The notes under the pieces were generated by a model. The model saw only the letters and a list, made by a program, of their open reading frames with translations. It ran no database searches and was not told the DNA's origin. Shown here piece by piece: positions 9,014-18,446 of a DNA stretch of 64,000 nt (positions within the stretch are counted from its first letter, which is position 1; the number at the start of each line of letters is the position of its first letter). The position numbers and the translations under genes were made by a program. The DNA lies in NCBI RefSeq assembly GCF_007747655.1, contig NZ_CP036274.1, forward strand, positions 5,456,001-5,520,000. The letters run 5' to 3'. The stretch comes from Anatilimnocola aggregata (GTDB lineage: Bacteria > Planctomycetota > Planctomycetia > Pirellulales > Pirellulaceae).

Positions 9014-10303
9014 ATGCTCGATCGCAAGTTCATCGTCGAAAACGCCGACAAGATCATCAAAAACTGCACGGACCGCGGTGTGACCTGCGATGTGCCGCGC
9101 TTGGTCGACCTTGAAACGCACCGCCGTCGCTGCTTGACCCAAGTCGAAGAGTTGAATCGTCAGGCGAACGACACTGCCAAACAAATCGGCAAGGCAGATC
9201 CTGCCACGCGCGAAACATTGAAGGAAGAAGGCCGCAAACTGCGCGATCTGAAGGATCAAGCGCAGGCGGAGCATGATCGACTCGAGACGCAGATTCACGC
9301 ACTACAACTTACCATCCCCAATCTGACGCACCCGGCTGCACCGATTGGCGGTGAACACGATGCTGCCGAAGTGAAGCGCGGCATCACCCCGATTCGAAAG
9401 CTGGATTTCAAGCCACTCGATCACGTGGAGCTAGCCGAAAAGTATGACTTGATCGACTTTGAAGCGGGCTCGCGGACGACCGGGCACGGCTTTTACTTTT
9501 TGAAGAACGAAGCAGTGTTGATTGAACTCGCGCTGCAGCGTTATGTGCTCGACATCTTGATGCGCCACGGCTTTACGATCACCACCACGCCCGATCTGGC
9601 CCGCGACGAAATCCTCATTGGCATCGGCTTCAATCCTCGTGGCAGCGCCGAGACGCAGATTTACTCGATTGAGAACAGCGATCTCAGCCTGGTCGGAACT
9701 GCTGAAATCACGCTCGGGGGCATGTACTCGAAACAACTACTGACCGAAGAGCAATTGCCGATCAAGCTCTGCGGCATCAGCCACTGCTTTCGAACCGAGG
9801 CGGGTGCCCACGGCAAGGCAACGCGCGGAATCTATCGCGTACACCAGTTCACGAAGGTTGAAATGTTCGCCTTCACCGCGCCGGAAGAGAGCGACGCGAC
9901 CCTCGAACAGCTGATGGCCATCGAGTGCGAAATTTTCGATGGCCTGGGCATTCCCTACCGCGTAATCGATACGGCCTCGGGCGATCTCGGCGGCCCCGCC
10001 TATCGCAAGTACGATCTCGAAGCGTGGATGCCTGGTCGCAACAACGGCCAGGGCGAATGGGGCGAAGTGACCAGCACGAGCAATTGCACGGACTATCAGT
10101 CGCGCCGCCTCGATGTTCGCTACAAGAAGAAGACCGAGAAAGGGACGCACTTCGTCCACACACTCAACGGCACAGCGGTCGCCATCAGCCGGGCGATGAT
10201 CGCGGTGCTGGAGAACTATCAGCAGGCCGACGGAACGATTGCGATTCCCGATGCCCTGCGCACTTGGGTCGGCAAGGATCGGATTGTGCCGCGCGCACAA
10301 TAG
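9014..10303 (+). CDS. serS: Seryl-tRNA synthetase
   Basis: Class II aminoacyl-tRNA synthetase that charges tRNA-Ser, and SelC tRNA if present. The 429-residue product starts with the coiled-coil tRNA-binding arm (about residues 1-110), followed by the catalytic core: motif 2 in FRTEAGAHGKATRGIYRVHQ, the serine-recognition region EVTSTSNCTDYQSRR, and motif 3 in LNGTAVAISRAMIAVLENYQ. Length and domain order are those of ordinary bacterial SerRS. It stands alone, convergent with the methyltransferase gene ten bases downstream. Confidence 0.97.
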   Translation: MLDRKFIVENADKIIKNCTDRGVTCDVPRLVDLETHRRRCLTQVEELNRQANDTAKQIGKADPATRETLKEEGRKLRDLKDQAQAEHDRLETQIHALQLTIPNLTHPAAPIGGEHDAAEVKRGITPIRKLDFKPLDHVELAEKYDLIDFEAGSRTTGHGFYFLKNEAVLIELALQRYVLDILMRHGFTITTTPDLARDEILIGIGFNPRGSAETQIYSIENSDLSLVGTAEITLGGMYSKQLLTEEQLPIKLCGISHCFRTEAGAHGKATRGIYRVHQFTKVEMFAFTAPEESDATLEQLMAIECEIFDGLGIPYRVIDTASGDLGGPAYRKYDLEAWMPGRNNGQGEWGEVTSTSNCTDYQSRRLDVRYKKKTEKGTHFVHTLNGTAVAISRAMIAVLENYQQADGTIAIPDALRTWVGKDRIVPRAQ

Positions 10304-10313
10304 CCGCAGCGAT

Positions 10314-11174
10314 TCAGCGTCGCACGAACACAAACTCATTGCAGCCGTGACCACGGCCACAGTCGGTGTGTTTTTCAATGCGAAAGCCAAGCGATTCGCA
10401 GTGCGCAATCACTTGCTGGGGACTTGCAACTTCGAAAGGCAGTCCCCCAACCCAATCGACGACGTCGTGCCAGGCCGACATGCCGCGGGTGCTTTTCTCG
10501 GCGTAATTTTGCCACGTGAATCCGGGTTTTCCCCGCAGCAAGTCGCGGAGCATCGTTGGCCCCCAAAGTCGCACGAACGCGGGATACAGCACTACCCAGC
10601 GGAGTGCGCGCGGCAACCGATTATACAGTTGCTTCACGCGCAGCCACGTTCGACTAGCCCGTCCCTGATCGTTGTAAAGTGCAATGAAGAGCGATCCATC
10701 GGGGGAGACAAGCGAGGCCGCGTTGTCGATGGCTGGCCACATCTGCCCCGTGTGATGCAATACGCCCCACGAGTAAGCAATATCGAAGGTACCAAGCCCG
10801 CCGAGATAGTCACGGTCGAGAATCGATCCTTGTTCGATTCTCCAGCGGTTGTCGTCAGCCGCATACCGGCGTTTAAGTTCCTGCGTGCAAGCGACCGACT
10901 GGGGATCGAAGTCGAACGAATGAACTACCGCGCCAAGTTGCCGGGCAGCGAGGCTAAAGAGTCCGCTGCCACAGCCAATATCAAGGAACGACTTTCCAGC
11001 CAGTGATTCGACACCGAGCATTGTCTGGAGAGATTCCCGTGCTCGCTCGATCCGCTGTGGTGTGAGCACTTGCAGGAATCGCTGCCAGTTCTCGCCAAAG
11101 GCAAATCGCTCACCCGCTTGAACTTCGCTTGCCTGATTGTTCAATGCGATGTTCCTCAACAGAATCTGAGCCAC
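10314..11174 (-). CDS. Class I SAM-dependent methyltransferase
   Basis: A 286-residue methyltransferase with the SAM-binding glycine motif FLDIGCGSGLFSLAA (about residues 63-77), acidic residue at the end of strand 2 (HSFDFDPQS), and a motif IV/post region IAYSWGVLHHTGQMW. The rest does not match a named small-molecule methylase I recognise, so the substrate is unknown. The start is uncertain: GTG at 11174 opens the frame without a ribosome site, and a TTG at 11144 follows GAGG by nine bases. It is 59 bases downstream of flhB on the same strand and could be read through from the flagellar operon, in the place where flhA often lies. Confidence 0.8.
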   Translation of the reverse strand: MAQILLRNIALNNQASEVQAGERFAFGENWQRFLQVLTPQRIERARESLQTMLGVESLAGKSFLDIGCGSGLFSLAARQLGAVVHSFDFDPQSVACTQELKRRYAADDNRWRIEQGSILDRDYLGGLGTFDIAYSWGVLHHTGQMWPAIDNAASLVSPDGSLFIALYNDQGRASRTWLRVKQLYNRLPRALRWVVLYPAFVRLWGPTMLRDLLRGKPGFTWQNYAEKSTRGMSAWHDVVDWVGGLPFEVASPQQVIAHCESLGFRIEKHTDCGRGHGCNEFVFVRR

Positions 11175-11233
11175 GGTACGAACATCGTGTTAAGGTACTC
11201 CCTGGCCAATTGGCTAGAGAGTTGGAACCGTGG

Positions 11234-12322
11234 CTAGGCGGCAGCCCGTTGGCCCGGGAGCTTCTTGCCCTTGAGCTGATAAATATAGCGAATCACTTCG
11301 GCCACTGCCGCGTATTGATCGGCGGGCACAGCTTCGTTCACTTCAACGGTGGCATACAGCGCGCGGGCCAGTTCTTTGCGTTCCACGACTGGAACTTGAT
11401 TCTCGAGCGCTAGCCGGCGAATGCGCTGCGCCAGAACGCCAGCACCTTTGGCCAGCAGCACGGGGGCCGCCATTGTCTCTGGGTCGTACTTGAGGGCGAT
11501 GGCCAGCTCGGTGGGGTTGGTGACAATGACATCGGCCTTGGGGACAACTTCACTCAGTCGATTGAGTGCCAACTGACGTTGTATCTGGCGACGGCGTGAC
11601 GCAACCTGCGGATCGCCCTGTTGCGATTTGATCTCTTCACGCATTTCCTGGTGGCTCATCTTCAGGTCTTGCTCGTGCTTCCAATAAGCGTAGCCGTAGT
11701 CGAACACGGCTAGAATCAGCAGTGAGGCACCCACCTTCAAGCTGGTCCAGAACGTCACGCTGAAGAGGTACGTCGCGATTGGCCCCGCCTCTTGATCGGA
11801 CAAGATCATCACTCGCTCACGCTCGCCCCACAAACTGATTCCAGCAACCGTCGAAATGAGCGCGACCTTGAGCAGACCAAAGCCCAGTTGCACCGCTGAG
11901 GTGGTCGAGAAGATCCGATTTGCGTTCGATAGCGGATTGATCCGCTGCCAATCCATGGCCAGCTTCTGAGGCAAAAACAAGAAGCCGACTTGCCCCAGGT
12001 TGACCAAGACGCCAGCCAGAACGAGCGTACCGAGAACGGGTAGCAGTGCCATGCCAACGTCGGCACTTAAGGTGACGATATGACTTAGAAATAAGTGCAC
12101 ATCGACACGCATCCAGGCTTCTCCCCCCAGATGCTCGCGGGTGATGCGGGCAAATGAGGTGGCCAGACCATTGCCGAGATACCACATGGCCAGCAAGCCA
12201 ACGACGAGCATCGTCGCCGAGCCCAGATCCTGGCTTTTGACGACTTGCCCTTCCTCGCGCGCCTGCTGGCGACGATGCGGGGTCGCGTCGTGCTGTTTAT
12301 CACCGTCGTCGTCGTCAGCCAT
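11234..12322 (-). CDS. flhB: Flagellar export switch protein FlhB
   Basis: Inner-membrane component of the flagellar type III export gate that controls substrate switching. The 362-residue product has a hydrophilic N-terminus (HDATPHRRQQAREEGQVVKS), four membrane segments between about residues 35 and 210, and the cytoplasmic domain with the self-cleavage motif N269-P-T-E. The family usually has NPTH; the glutamate variant also occurs, and cleavage between Asn and Pro depends mainly on the first two residues. Six bases separate it from fliR upstream. It is the last flagellar gene of the operon; flhA is not adjacent. Confidence 0.96.
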   Translation of the reverse strand: MADDDDGDKQHDATPHRRQQAREEGQVVKSQDLGSATMLVVGLLAMWYLGNGLATSFARITREHLGGEAWMRVDVHLFLSHIVTLSADVGMALLPVLGTLVLAGVLVNLGQVGFLFLPQKLAMDWQRINPLSNANRIFSTTSAVQLGFGLLKVALISTVAGISLWGERERVMILSDQEAGPIATYLFSVTFWTSLKVGASLLILAVFDYGYAYWKHEQDLKMSHQEMREEIKSQQGDPQVASRRRQIQRQLALNRLSEVVPKADVIVTNPTELAIALKYDPETMAAPVLLAKGAGVLAQRIRRLALENQVPVVERKELARALYATVEVNEAVPADQYAAVAEVIRYIYQLKGKKLPGQRAAA

Positions 12323-12328
12323 GTCAAC

Positions 12329-13141
12329 TTAGTGAGTTTGTTGTATCGCTGGACTGGTGTCCGTGATGACATCGCGCATGCGCTGTAGCACTCCACCAAG
12401 TTCCTCTTGAAACGTGATTGCCGCGGAGCCGATGGTGATGGCAATCATTAACGGAACGATGATGGCGTTGAAGTTCAAGCCGATCGCCACCGCGTTTAAT
12501 TGCGGCAAAGTGCGGCTGATGAGTGCCACGACAAGCACGGCGAGGAAGAGCGCGACCATCACCGGGGCACTGGCGCGAATGCCCACGTGAAAGCTATGGG
12601 CAGTTACTTCGACGAGTGCCATCGGCAATTCGTCCGGCAACGTGGCTGCGCCAGGCGGCAGCCAAGTAAAGCTATCGAGCAAGGCAGCGAGGACCAGGCG
12701 ATGGCCACCAAGCAAGAAGAACAAGGCGATTGCGACCGACTCGAGCAGCTGCGATAGGATGGGAACCGTTGTATCGAACGTGGGATTGGCGACATCGGCG
12801 AGTGAAAGCCCACTCATCTGACTGATGACCTGCCCGGCCAATTGCATGCCACTGAGCAGAATCATCACCGAGGTTCCGAGCGCGAGCCCGAGGATCATTT
12901 CGCGGGCCATCAGCAGCCCGAGCGCGCCCATGTTTTCGATTTCTGGTAGCTGATGTCCCCAATGCAAGGGCGCGATCAGAAATGCCACAGCAACTGCGAG
13001 AAAGGCCCGAATCTGAACCGGGATCGTGCTACCACCCAGGACGGGCAGCGTCATGATGAGCGCGCCAATGCGCGTCAGCACCAGAACGAAAATCAGGAAC
13101 TGATTGAGGTAGAGCGTGAGTAGGGGAGAAAGCATCGTCAT
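12329..13141 (-). CDS. fliR: Flagellar export apparatus protein FliR
   Basis: A 270-residue integral membrane protein of the export gate, about six transmembrane segments. The family block is readable in MTLPVLGGSTIPVQIRAFLAV and in GQVISQMSGLSLADVANP, followed by the hydrophobic C-terminal half. ATG 13141 or the ATG two codons later could be used. It lies between fliQ (nine-base gap) and flhB (six-base gap). Confidence 0.95.
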   Translation of the reverse strand: MTMLSPLLTLYLNQFLIFVLVLTRIGALIMTLPVLGGSTIPVQIRAFLAVAVAFLIAPLHWGHQLPEIENMGALGLLMAREMILGLALGTSVMILLSGMQLAGQVISQMSGLSLADVANPTFDTTVPILSQLLESVAIALFFLLGGHRLVLAALLDSFTWLPPGAATLPDELPMALVEVTAHSFHVGIRASAPVMVALFLAVLVVALISRTLPQLNAVAIGLNFNAIIVPLMIAITIGSAAITFQEELGGVLQRMRDVITDTSPAIQQTH

Positions 13142-13150
13142 CCGAAGTCA

Positions 13151-13429
13151 TCAGCCCCCCATCATCATTTTGGGAATGCCTGCAATCAGCGTTTCGCTGT
13201 ATTCCATCAACCGTTGCACGAGCCAAGGCAAGCAGAGGAGCAAGCAGACAACCATCGCGACCAACTTGGGCACGAAGGCGACCGTTTGATCCTGCACTTG
13301 AGTGAGCGCTTGAGCGAGGCCAATGACCAGGCCAACCACCATGCCCACGATCAAGAGTGGAGCAGATAAAAGCAACGCCATGATGAGCGCTTGCTGGGCA
13401 AGCAGGACGGCATCGTCGGGAGTCATCAT
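13151..13429 (-). CDS. fliQ: Flagellar export apparatus protein FliQ
   Basis: A 92-residue protein with two membrane helices, part of the FliPQR export pore. TPDDAVLLAQQALIMALLL and VGLVIGLAQALTQVQDQTV are characteristic FliQ sequence. The open frame could begin at a TTG at 13447, but the ATG at 13429 follows GAGG by nine bases and gives the usual FliQ length. A second ATG follows immediately. Confidence 0.95.
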   Translation of the reverse strand: MMTPDDAVLLAQQALIMALLLSAPLLIVGMVVGLVIGLAQALTQVQDQTVAFVPKLVAMVVCLLLCLPWLVQRLMEYSETLIAGIPKMMMGG

Positions 13430-13518
13430 TTTTTGGGGCCTCGCCAACGATTAACCAGATACCGAGTCGCAACCGTCAAGAACATTAAAGTTAGCAAGCA
13501 AGAAGTTCCTCTTTGTCA

Positions 13519-14394
13519 TCACCCTGTGCCGAAACTGCTCAGCAGCATGCTGACGATCAAAGTCCAGCCGTCGACGAGGACGAACAACAACAGTTTCAGT
13601 GGCAGCGAAATGATCACTGGTGGCAACATCATCATGCCCATCGAAATCGTCACGCTGGAAACGACCATGTCGAGAATGAGAAACGGCAAGTAAATCTGAA
13701 AGCCAATGAGAAATGCAATTTTCAATTCGCTCAGCATGAAGGCGGGCAGAATTGCCTGCAGCGGCACTTCGTCATACGATTGCGGCGGTTGACTGCGGCG
13801 CTGTTCGGCAGGCAAGTAGTCGTAGAACAGCCAAACATCGTCGCTGTTGCCCGCCAGTTCAATTTGGCGGCTCATGAATCGCTTGATCGGCATTACGCCA
13901 GCATTAAAAGCGTCTTCAGGATTCGTGATGCGACCTTCGGAATAAGGCTTGACCGCCTGCTGATAAACTTCGTTCCAGGTAGGTGTCATGACTAGCAGGC
14001 TCATGAAGAGCGCGAGTGCGGTCATGACCTGACTTGGAGGCAACTGTTGTGTACCAAGTGCCTGACGCAACAAACCAAGCACTACCACGATTCGCACAAA
14101 GCTGGTCGTCATCAGCAGAATGGCGGGAGCCAAACTGAGAATGGTCAGCAGCAGCATGATCTGCAACGAACCACTCAGCTTCTTCGGGCTGGTGAATTGT
14201 TCGGGTCCGCCGCGCAGCAGTTCCGTTACCGCATCAACGGCTGGCGCTTGGACGGTTGTGGCGTTGTCGCTGGCTTCGCCATCCATGGCAGTCGCCTGGC
14301 GCAGAGCGCTGCCAGAGTACTGTGCGCTGGCCTGGTCAGCAATGAATCCGACCAGCAGCAAACTGACTAGTAGCAAGCGAATGAACTTAACCAT
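13519..14394 (-). CDS. fliP: Flagellar export apparatus protein FliP
   Basis: A 291-residue FliP, main subunit of the export pore. A cleavable signal peptide ([20 protein letters not shown], cut near ASAQ) precedes the first membrane block [20 protein letters not shown], then [20 protein letters not shown] and the C-terminal [20 protein letters not shown]. The ATG at 14394 is placed directly before the signal peptide and overlaps the 3' end of fliO by eight bases, suggesting translational coupling. A longer upstream frame lies inside fliO and is rejected. Confidence 0.96.
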   Translation of the reverse strand: MVKFIRLLLVSLLLVGFIADQASAQYSGSALRQATAMDGEASDNATTVQAPAVDAVTELLRGGPEQFTSPKKLSGSLQIMLLLTILSLAPAILLMTTSFVRIVVVLGLLRQALGTQQLPPSQVMTALALFMSLLVMTPTWNEVYQQAVKPYSEGRITNPEDAFNAGVMPIKRFMSRQIELAGNSDDVWLFYDYLPAEQRRSQPPQSYDEVPLQAILPAFMLSELKIAFLIGFQIYLPFLILDMVVSSVTISMGMMMLPPVIISLPLKLLLFVLVDGWTLIVSMLLSSFGTG

Positions 14395-15247
14395 GCAAAG
14401 GCCTCCCTGGCTGCGGACGGGCAGCTGATTGAGTGGCCGATGACGGCGAGGTAGTTGGGCGAGCGGGACGAGGATCGGTATCGACAAAGCCGCGAGCGGG
14501 CTGACGTTCGAGTTCGTTAATCACCTGGCGAAAGGCCTGCGTCGAGCTGCCTTGCTTCGTCCGCCGACAGATCGAACTCAATCGCTCGACTTCGGTTGGT
14601 TCGGTGACTTCGCTCAGCGCTTCGGCGCTGCTGCCGGGAGTGATGGCGAGCAAAACCAGTTTGTTGCCAATCCGCACCAGGTGCATTTGTTGTCGACCTG
14701 CGAGCGGAGCCCAGCCAAGTTGCTCGACCACTTCTTTGGGCAATGGTCCCGCTGCTTTAGGCAGATATCGTTTCGATAGCCAGGCAACACACAAGAAGGC
14801 GGCCAGCACAAAGCCGAGACTTGCACCCACATTGGTCAACGCTCCCCAACCCGAAGCAGGTGTGCGAAGCAACGCCTTGTTCGTGGTACTGCCGCGCGGA
14901 GTCAATGCGATCGGCTGCGGAGCAATTGGATTCAGCTGCGCAGGTGCCTCGTGCATTGCGGGCTCAACGAACTGACCCGCGCGATGAGCAGGAGCGTAGT
15001 TCGGTGCTATTGGTTCATTCGAATTCAAGGCTACCGGGGCATTGCCGCCGGCAGTGTAATGCGAGCGAGCAGGGACAGCGCCTGTCGGCAAAGGTGCGGG
15101 AGTTACGCGGCTGGCTTGCAGTGCCGGAGCGCGAACTGCGCCATACTCTTCACCCATTGCCGATAGCGGGCAGCACCAACCGGCACCGCTCAACACAGCG
15201 GCGAGCAGAGCAGCGGCAATCGATGGTTGGTGACGAACTACGAGCAT
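14387..15247 (-). CDS. fliO: FliO-like flagellar biosynthesis protein
   Basis: A 286-residue protein in the fliO position, just before fliP. FliO helps assemble the FliP ring. It has a signal peptide, a long Pro/Ala-rich periplasmic stretch, a single membrane helix ([22 protein letters not shown]) and then the small cytoplasmic FliO domain ([31 protein letters not shown]). The C-terminal tail is Pro/Arg-rich. It is much longer than enterobacterial FliO because of the N-terminal extension. ATG 15247 follows GGAG by seven bases; the alternative TTG 15262 has less support. Confidence 0.85.
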   Translation of the reverse strand: MLVVRHQPSIAAALLAAVLSGAGWCCPLSAMGEEYGAVRAPALQASRVTPAPLPTGAVPARSHYTAGGNAPVALNSNEPIAPNYAPAHRAGQFVEPAMHEAPAQLNPIAPQPIALTPRGSTTNKALLRTPASGWGALTNVGASLGFVLAAFLCVAWLSKRYLPKAAGPLPKEVVEQLGWAPLAGRQQMHLVRIGNKLVLLAITPGSSAEALSEVTEPTEVERLSSICRRTKQGSSTQAFRQVINELERQPARGFVDTDPRPARPTTSPSSATQSAARPQPGRPLHG

Positions 15248-15374
15248 CCATGCTCTCCGCAAAATAAAAACTCAAGCTGGTGGCGGTCAGGTTCGATAAT
15301 CGAGGTGGGATGGTCGGTGAATGAAGCAAATTGAGTCAGACATAAGTCTGCCGGCTCTTTCACGGCAAAGATTG

Positions 15375-16019
15375 TTACACGTCGTCGCTCGATAGCAACT
15401 CCGCCACGCGAACGCAGAAGTTGTCGTTGAGCACCAAGACTTCACCGCGGGCAATCAAGCGGCCATTGACGTAAACGTCGACCGGATCTCCCGCCAGCTT
15501 ATCGAGCGGAACAACGGCTCCGCGTTTAAGCTTGAGGACGTCTTCCAAATACATTTGCGTCCGACCGAGTTCGATGCGCACATCGAGGTCGACGTCGCGA
15601 AGCAATTCCAGGGTGGCCTTCTCGCCTGAGGCTGGGCTACCGCCGAAATCGCGGAACTCAAAGGGCTGGATGCCGCTGATTGCGGGATCGACGGGTTGAT
15701 CGACCGAAGCAATCGCTTGCTCGGCCTGATTTAGCAGATATTGAATATCGTCGCCGACGTTGCCAATGGGTTGCTTGGCTTTCGGTGCCGAACGATTGGC
15801 CGGTGCGGGAGGGGCCATGGTCGCTGTGGCAGTTTCCGCAGTCGGTCGCTGTGCAGGAGCTTGCTTGAGGAGCGCTTCGATTTCGCTCTGGCCGATGGTC
15901 GCACTGGCAGCAGCCGGATTGGGCACGGCCGGCGGCGGAGTATGACCAGCAACTTGCTGCGCCTGGCGAAGCAGATCTTCGATTTCGTCCTGTGAGACTT
16001 TTTCGCTATCGCTGGCCAT
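15375..16019 (-). CDS. fliN: FliN switch protein with three FliM-like N-terminal peptides
   Basis: A 214-residue flagellar C-ring protein. The C-terminal SpoA domain (about residues 137-209: [54 protein letters not shown]) is plainly FliN. The N-terminal 110 residues carry three short related peptides: [13 protein letters not shown] (9-21), [13 protein letters not shown] (43-55) and [13 protein letters not shown] (89-101), similar to the SQ-EID-LL peptide with which FliM binds CheY. They are followed by IQPFEFRDF (117-125), which resembles the IRPYDFRR stretch after that peptide in FliM. The FliM middle domain is absent. ATG 16019 follows AAGGA by five bases. Confidence 0.9.
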   Translation of the reverse strand: MASDSEKVSQDEIEDLLRQAQQVAGHTPPPAVPNPAAASATIGQSEIEALLKQAPAQRPTAETATATMAPPAPANRSAPKAKQPIGNVGDDIQYLLNQAEQAIASVDQPVDPAISGIQPFEFRDFGGSPASGEKATLELLRDVDLDVRIELGRTQMYLEDVLKLKRGAVVPLDKLAGDPVDVYVNGRLIARGEVLVLNDNFCVRVAELLSSDDV

Positions 16020-16096
16020 CGGATTCCTTTCCTGCTGGCTGGCCGTCAATCCTTGACGAGCTGCACGCGAACTATCCTCATCAGCGAGACAGAGAT

Positions 16097-16786
16097 TTAC
16101 TGTTCGATGAACGAGAACTCGCTGAACACGACATTCCTGAGAAGGGCGTGCCCCAGTAGGTCGTTACTTTTCGCCAAAATGCGCCGTTTAATCAAGCCCA
16201 AACCGGGATCGGTCAGGTCGCTCATCTGCGCATTGCGAATCTCAAAAATGATCTGGTCGCGCATCCGGTGTTGGTTTTTCTCGAGCAAATGCGAGACTTC
16301 GCCACTATCAGCATCGTCGACGGTGGCGACCAAATGAAAGTTTACTCGGAGGGTCACATTGCTAGCAGGCTCGTGAACCATGAGGTTGAACTTGCCCAGT
16401 TCCACTTCCACTTCGCCGCCGGTACCGGATCCCGCTGGAACTTTGGCAGTGCTGGCTCCGTGGCCACCCCCGTGACCGCCTCCATGTCCGCCGCCACCAT
16501 GTGCAGCGGCTTTCGCCGCCGGTTTGGCTGCGTGTGCATCCTTCTTGGCATGGCTGCTAGCTCCATGCGCATCCTTCTTCGCGTGGCCGTCGTCTTTTGC
16601 CCCATGCGCATCGTGTGCGCCGTGGTCGTCTTTTTTCGGCTCACCGTGCGCATCGGCTGCAGGCACGTCATGCGACTCCAGCCGCGCTTGCACGTCGGCC
16701 GCGCTGGGAATGAGCATGTAGGCGAGAACACATTCCGTCAGAATGACGATCGCAACAAGGGCAGTGACGAGAATCGGCTTGACCAT
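16097..16786 (-). CDS. fliL: FliL-like basal body protein with His-rich linker
   Basis: A 229-residue single-pass membrane protein at the head of the flagellar operon. The N-terminus ([20 protein letters not shown], about 5-24) is the anchor. Residues 39-109 form a repetitive linker with thirteen histidines (units like [19 protein letters not shown] and HGGGHGGGH). The C-terminal FliL domain ([52 protein letters not shown]) follows. FliL associates with the stator units and the MS ring. The His-rich part could bind metal ions or be a flexible spacer. ATG 16786 starts directly before the anchor. Confidence 0.82.
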   Translation of the reverse strand: MVKPILVTALVAIVILTECVLAYMLIPSAADVQARLESHDVPAADAHGEPKKDDHGAHDAHGAKDDGHAKKDAHGASSHAKKDAHAAKPAAKAAAHGGGGHGGGHGGGHGASTAKVPAGSGTGGEVEVELGKFNLMVHEPASNVTLRVNFHLVATVDDADSGEVSHLLEKNQHRMRDQIIFEIRNAQMSDLTDPGLGLIKRRILAKSNDLLGHALLRNVVFSEFSFIEQ

Positions 16787-16926
16787 GGTTCTTGTCCGAC
16801 GGGAATACTGAAAAACAACGTAGCTAAGCAAACGTAGGTTGCGGCCAGCGAGCGCTCTATATTGAAGCTGTTAGCGAACCTGTTCTTGGCGGCAATGCAC
16901 GACTACCTGTAACACTTGTAACGATC

Positions 16927-17496
16927 ATGACGAAGCGGTTTCCGACTATTACCACGTTGCGATATGCGGCCATCAACGGCCTGATCGCCGTTTTCATCCT
17001 GCTGATGGTGCTGCAAGGCATGCCACTCAACATGCCGGCCGCCACGGTCCACGCGCGTCTGACAGCAGACTGGCTCGGCATTGGGAGCGGTGCGTGGGAC
17101 ATGTACGCCCCGGTTCCCGATCGGCAGAATCATCGCTTGTCGGCTGAACTGATGAGCAGCGAATCGCACGTCGTCGCCAGGTGGTCGTCGCCGGAATGGC
17201 GCAAGCAATCGGCCTATCAGCGTTTCTGGGGACATCGCTGGGCCGAGTACTACGACAATGTCTGGGGCAACAACAACGCCGCGCTCTGGCCCGCGCTGGC
17301 GCAACATGTGGCGGATCAACATGCGGTGAACTCGGCGCTGGGAAAGGTTCAGGATGATGAACCGCTGCGGCAAGTGAAACTAATCGCCGAAACGAAGGGC
17401 CTCGCTCCTCCCGCGGGCGAGCGCTGGCCAAAACCGGTCCCGCCTGAAGGGTACGACGATAACTGGGTTCTCTCTATCGAGCCGCTCCCCTTTTAA
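16927..17496 (+). CDS. Hypothetical protein paired with HTTM membrane protein
   Basis: A 189-residue protein with one N-terminal hydrophobic helix (AAINGLIAVFILLMVLQGMP, about residues 14-34) and a soluble, probably extracytoplasmic domain rich in Trp and Tyr (WSSPEWRKQSAYQRFWGHRW, YYDNVWGNNNAALWPAL). I do not recognise a catalytic motif. The gene is 11 bases upstream of the HTTM gene and on the same strand; similar small proteins often accompany HTTM genes, so a joint role is likely. The real strand is supported by the membrane helix, the operon spacing and the absence of a plausible product on the opposite strand. Confidence 0.75.
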   Translation: MTKRFPTITTLRYAAINGLIAVFILLMVLQGMPLNMPAATVHARLTADWLGIGSGAWDMYAPVPDRQNHRLSAELMSSESHVVARWSSPEWRKQSAYQRFWGHRWAEYYDNVWGNNNAALWPALAQHVADQHAVNSALGKVQDDEPLRQVKLIAETKGLAPPAGERWPKPVPPEGYDDNWVLSIEPLPF

Positions 17497-17507
17497 CGAG
17501 TGACTCG

Positions 17508-18446
17508 ATGAGTACCATCGCAGAATCTTGGGGCCGTTTCGCGGCCGGTTGGCAATCGTTCTTTCATGCCCGCATCGATGCACGGCGCACGGCAATTGTG
17601 CGCATCGGCTTTGCGGCGCTGATGTTGATGTATCTCGCAGTACTCTTTCCCGATCTGGACACCTGGTTCGGCCCTCACGGACTCTATCCGGCCGAGATTG
17701 ACGAACAACGCAAACTGCCGCAGCAGTGGTCGCTGTTGCGCTGGATCAATCCCGAGGATCGTGATGCAAGCTTCTGGTTGCGCAGCTTCTTTTGGGCCAA
17801 CATCGCCTGCGTATTGATGTTGCTGGTCGGCTTTGCTACTCGACTGAATGCCGTTGCCGTGTTTGTGCTGCTAGTCAGTTGGCAAAATCGCAACCAGGTA
17901 ATCACCGAGGGAGAAGACGTGGTATTTCGCCTCGTCGGGTTCTATCTCATTTGGATGGAAAGCGGCCAAGCCTGGTCTCTTGATCGGCTGCTTTGGCATC
18001 GCAATCGCGATTGCTGCCCGTTGGTTCCCGCCTGGGGTCTGCGACTACTGCAGTTGCAAATGATGGTAATTTTTATGGCTGCCGGCCTGTTTAAGCTGGG
18101 GGGCATGGCGTGGCTCAACGGCACGGCTCTCTCGTATGTTGGTCGGCTGGACGACACCTTCGGGCGATTTCCGGTTCCTCACTTTTTGTTCGAGATTCCG
18201 CTGATTGCCCGGCTGATGACCTGGACCGTGCTCGCGGCCGAACTGCTGCTGCCGGGATTGTTGTGGTTCAAGGACACTCGCCGCTGGGCGCTCGGCGCGA
18301 TCGTGCTGTTTCATCTGGCGAACGAATACGCCATGTTCCTGTTCCTGTTCCACTGGATCATGCTCGTGGGCTGGTCTACATTTTTGACCAGCGACGACCT
18401 GCAAGCGATCTCAAATCTCTTCCGCCGAAGAACCAACGGGCCATGA
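17508..18446 (+). CDS. HTTM domain membrane protein
   Basis: A 312-residue multi-pass membrane protein of the HTTM family, relatives of the vitamin K-dependent gamma-carboxylase membrane domain. Recognisable blocks are DARRTAIVRIGFAALMLMYL, the DLDTWFGPHGLYP segment after the first helix, a Trp/Arg-rich WLRSFFWANIACVLMLLVGF, and LQMMVIFMAAGLFKLGGMAW. The carboxylase active-site Lys cannot be assigned with certainty. The stop overlaps the start of the next gene by four bases (ATGA). Membership of the family is good; the reaction is unknown. Confidence 0.82.
   Translation: MSTIAESWGRFAAGWQSFFHARIDARRTAIVRIGFAALMLMYLAVLFPDLDTWFGPHGLYPAEIDEQRKLPQQWSLLRWINPEDRDASFWLRSFFWANIACVLMLLVGFATRLNAVAVFVLLVSWQNRNQVITEGEDVVFRLVGFYLIWMESGQAWSLDRLLWHRNRDCCPLVPAWGLRLLQLQMMVIFMAAGLFKLGGMAWLNGTALSYVGRLDDTFGRFPVPHFLFEIPLIARLMTWTVLAAELLLPGLLWFKDTRRWALGAIVLFHLANEYAMFLFLFHWIMLVGWSTFLTSDDLQAISNLFRRRTNGP

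Noticed and set aside
16890-16925. Sigma-54 promoter near TTGGCGGCAATGC
   Set aside because: The spacing between the GG and GC elements is about three bases too short.
16903-17373. Minus-strand frame opposite the small protein before the HTTM gene
   Set aside because: Arg/Pro-rich product without a recognisable feature; the plus-strand frame has a membrane helix and operon spacing.
18110-18442. N-terminal extension of the Tm-1-like protein
   Set aside because: It lies in the HTTM gene in another frame; the family begins at the ATG 18443, which overlaps the HTTM stop.
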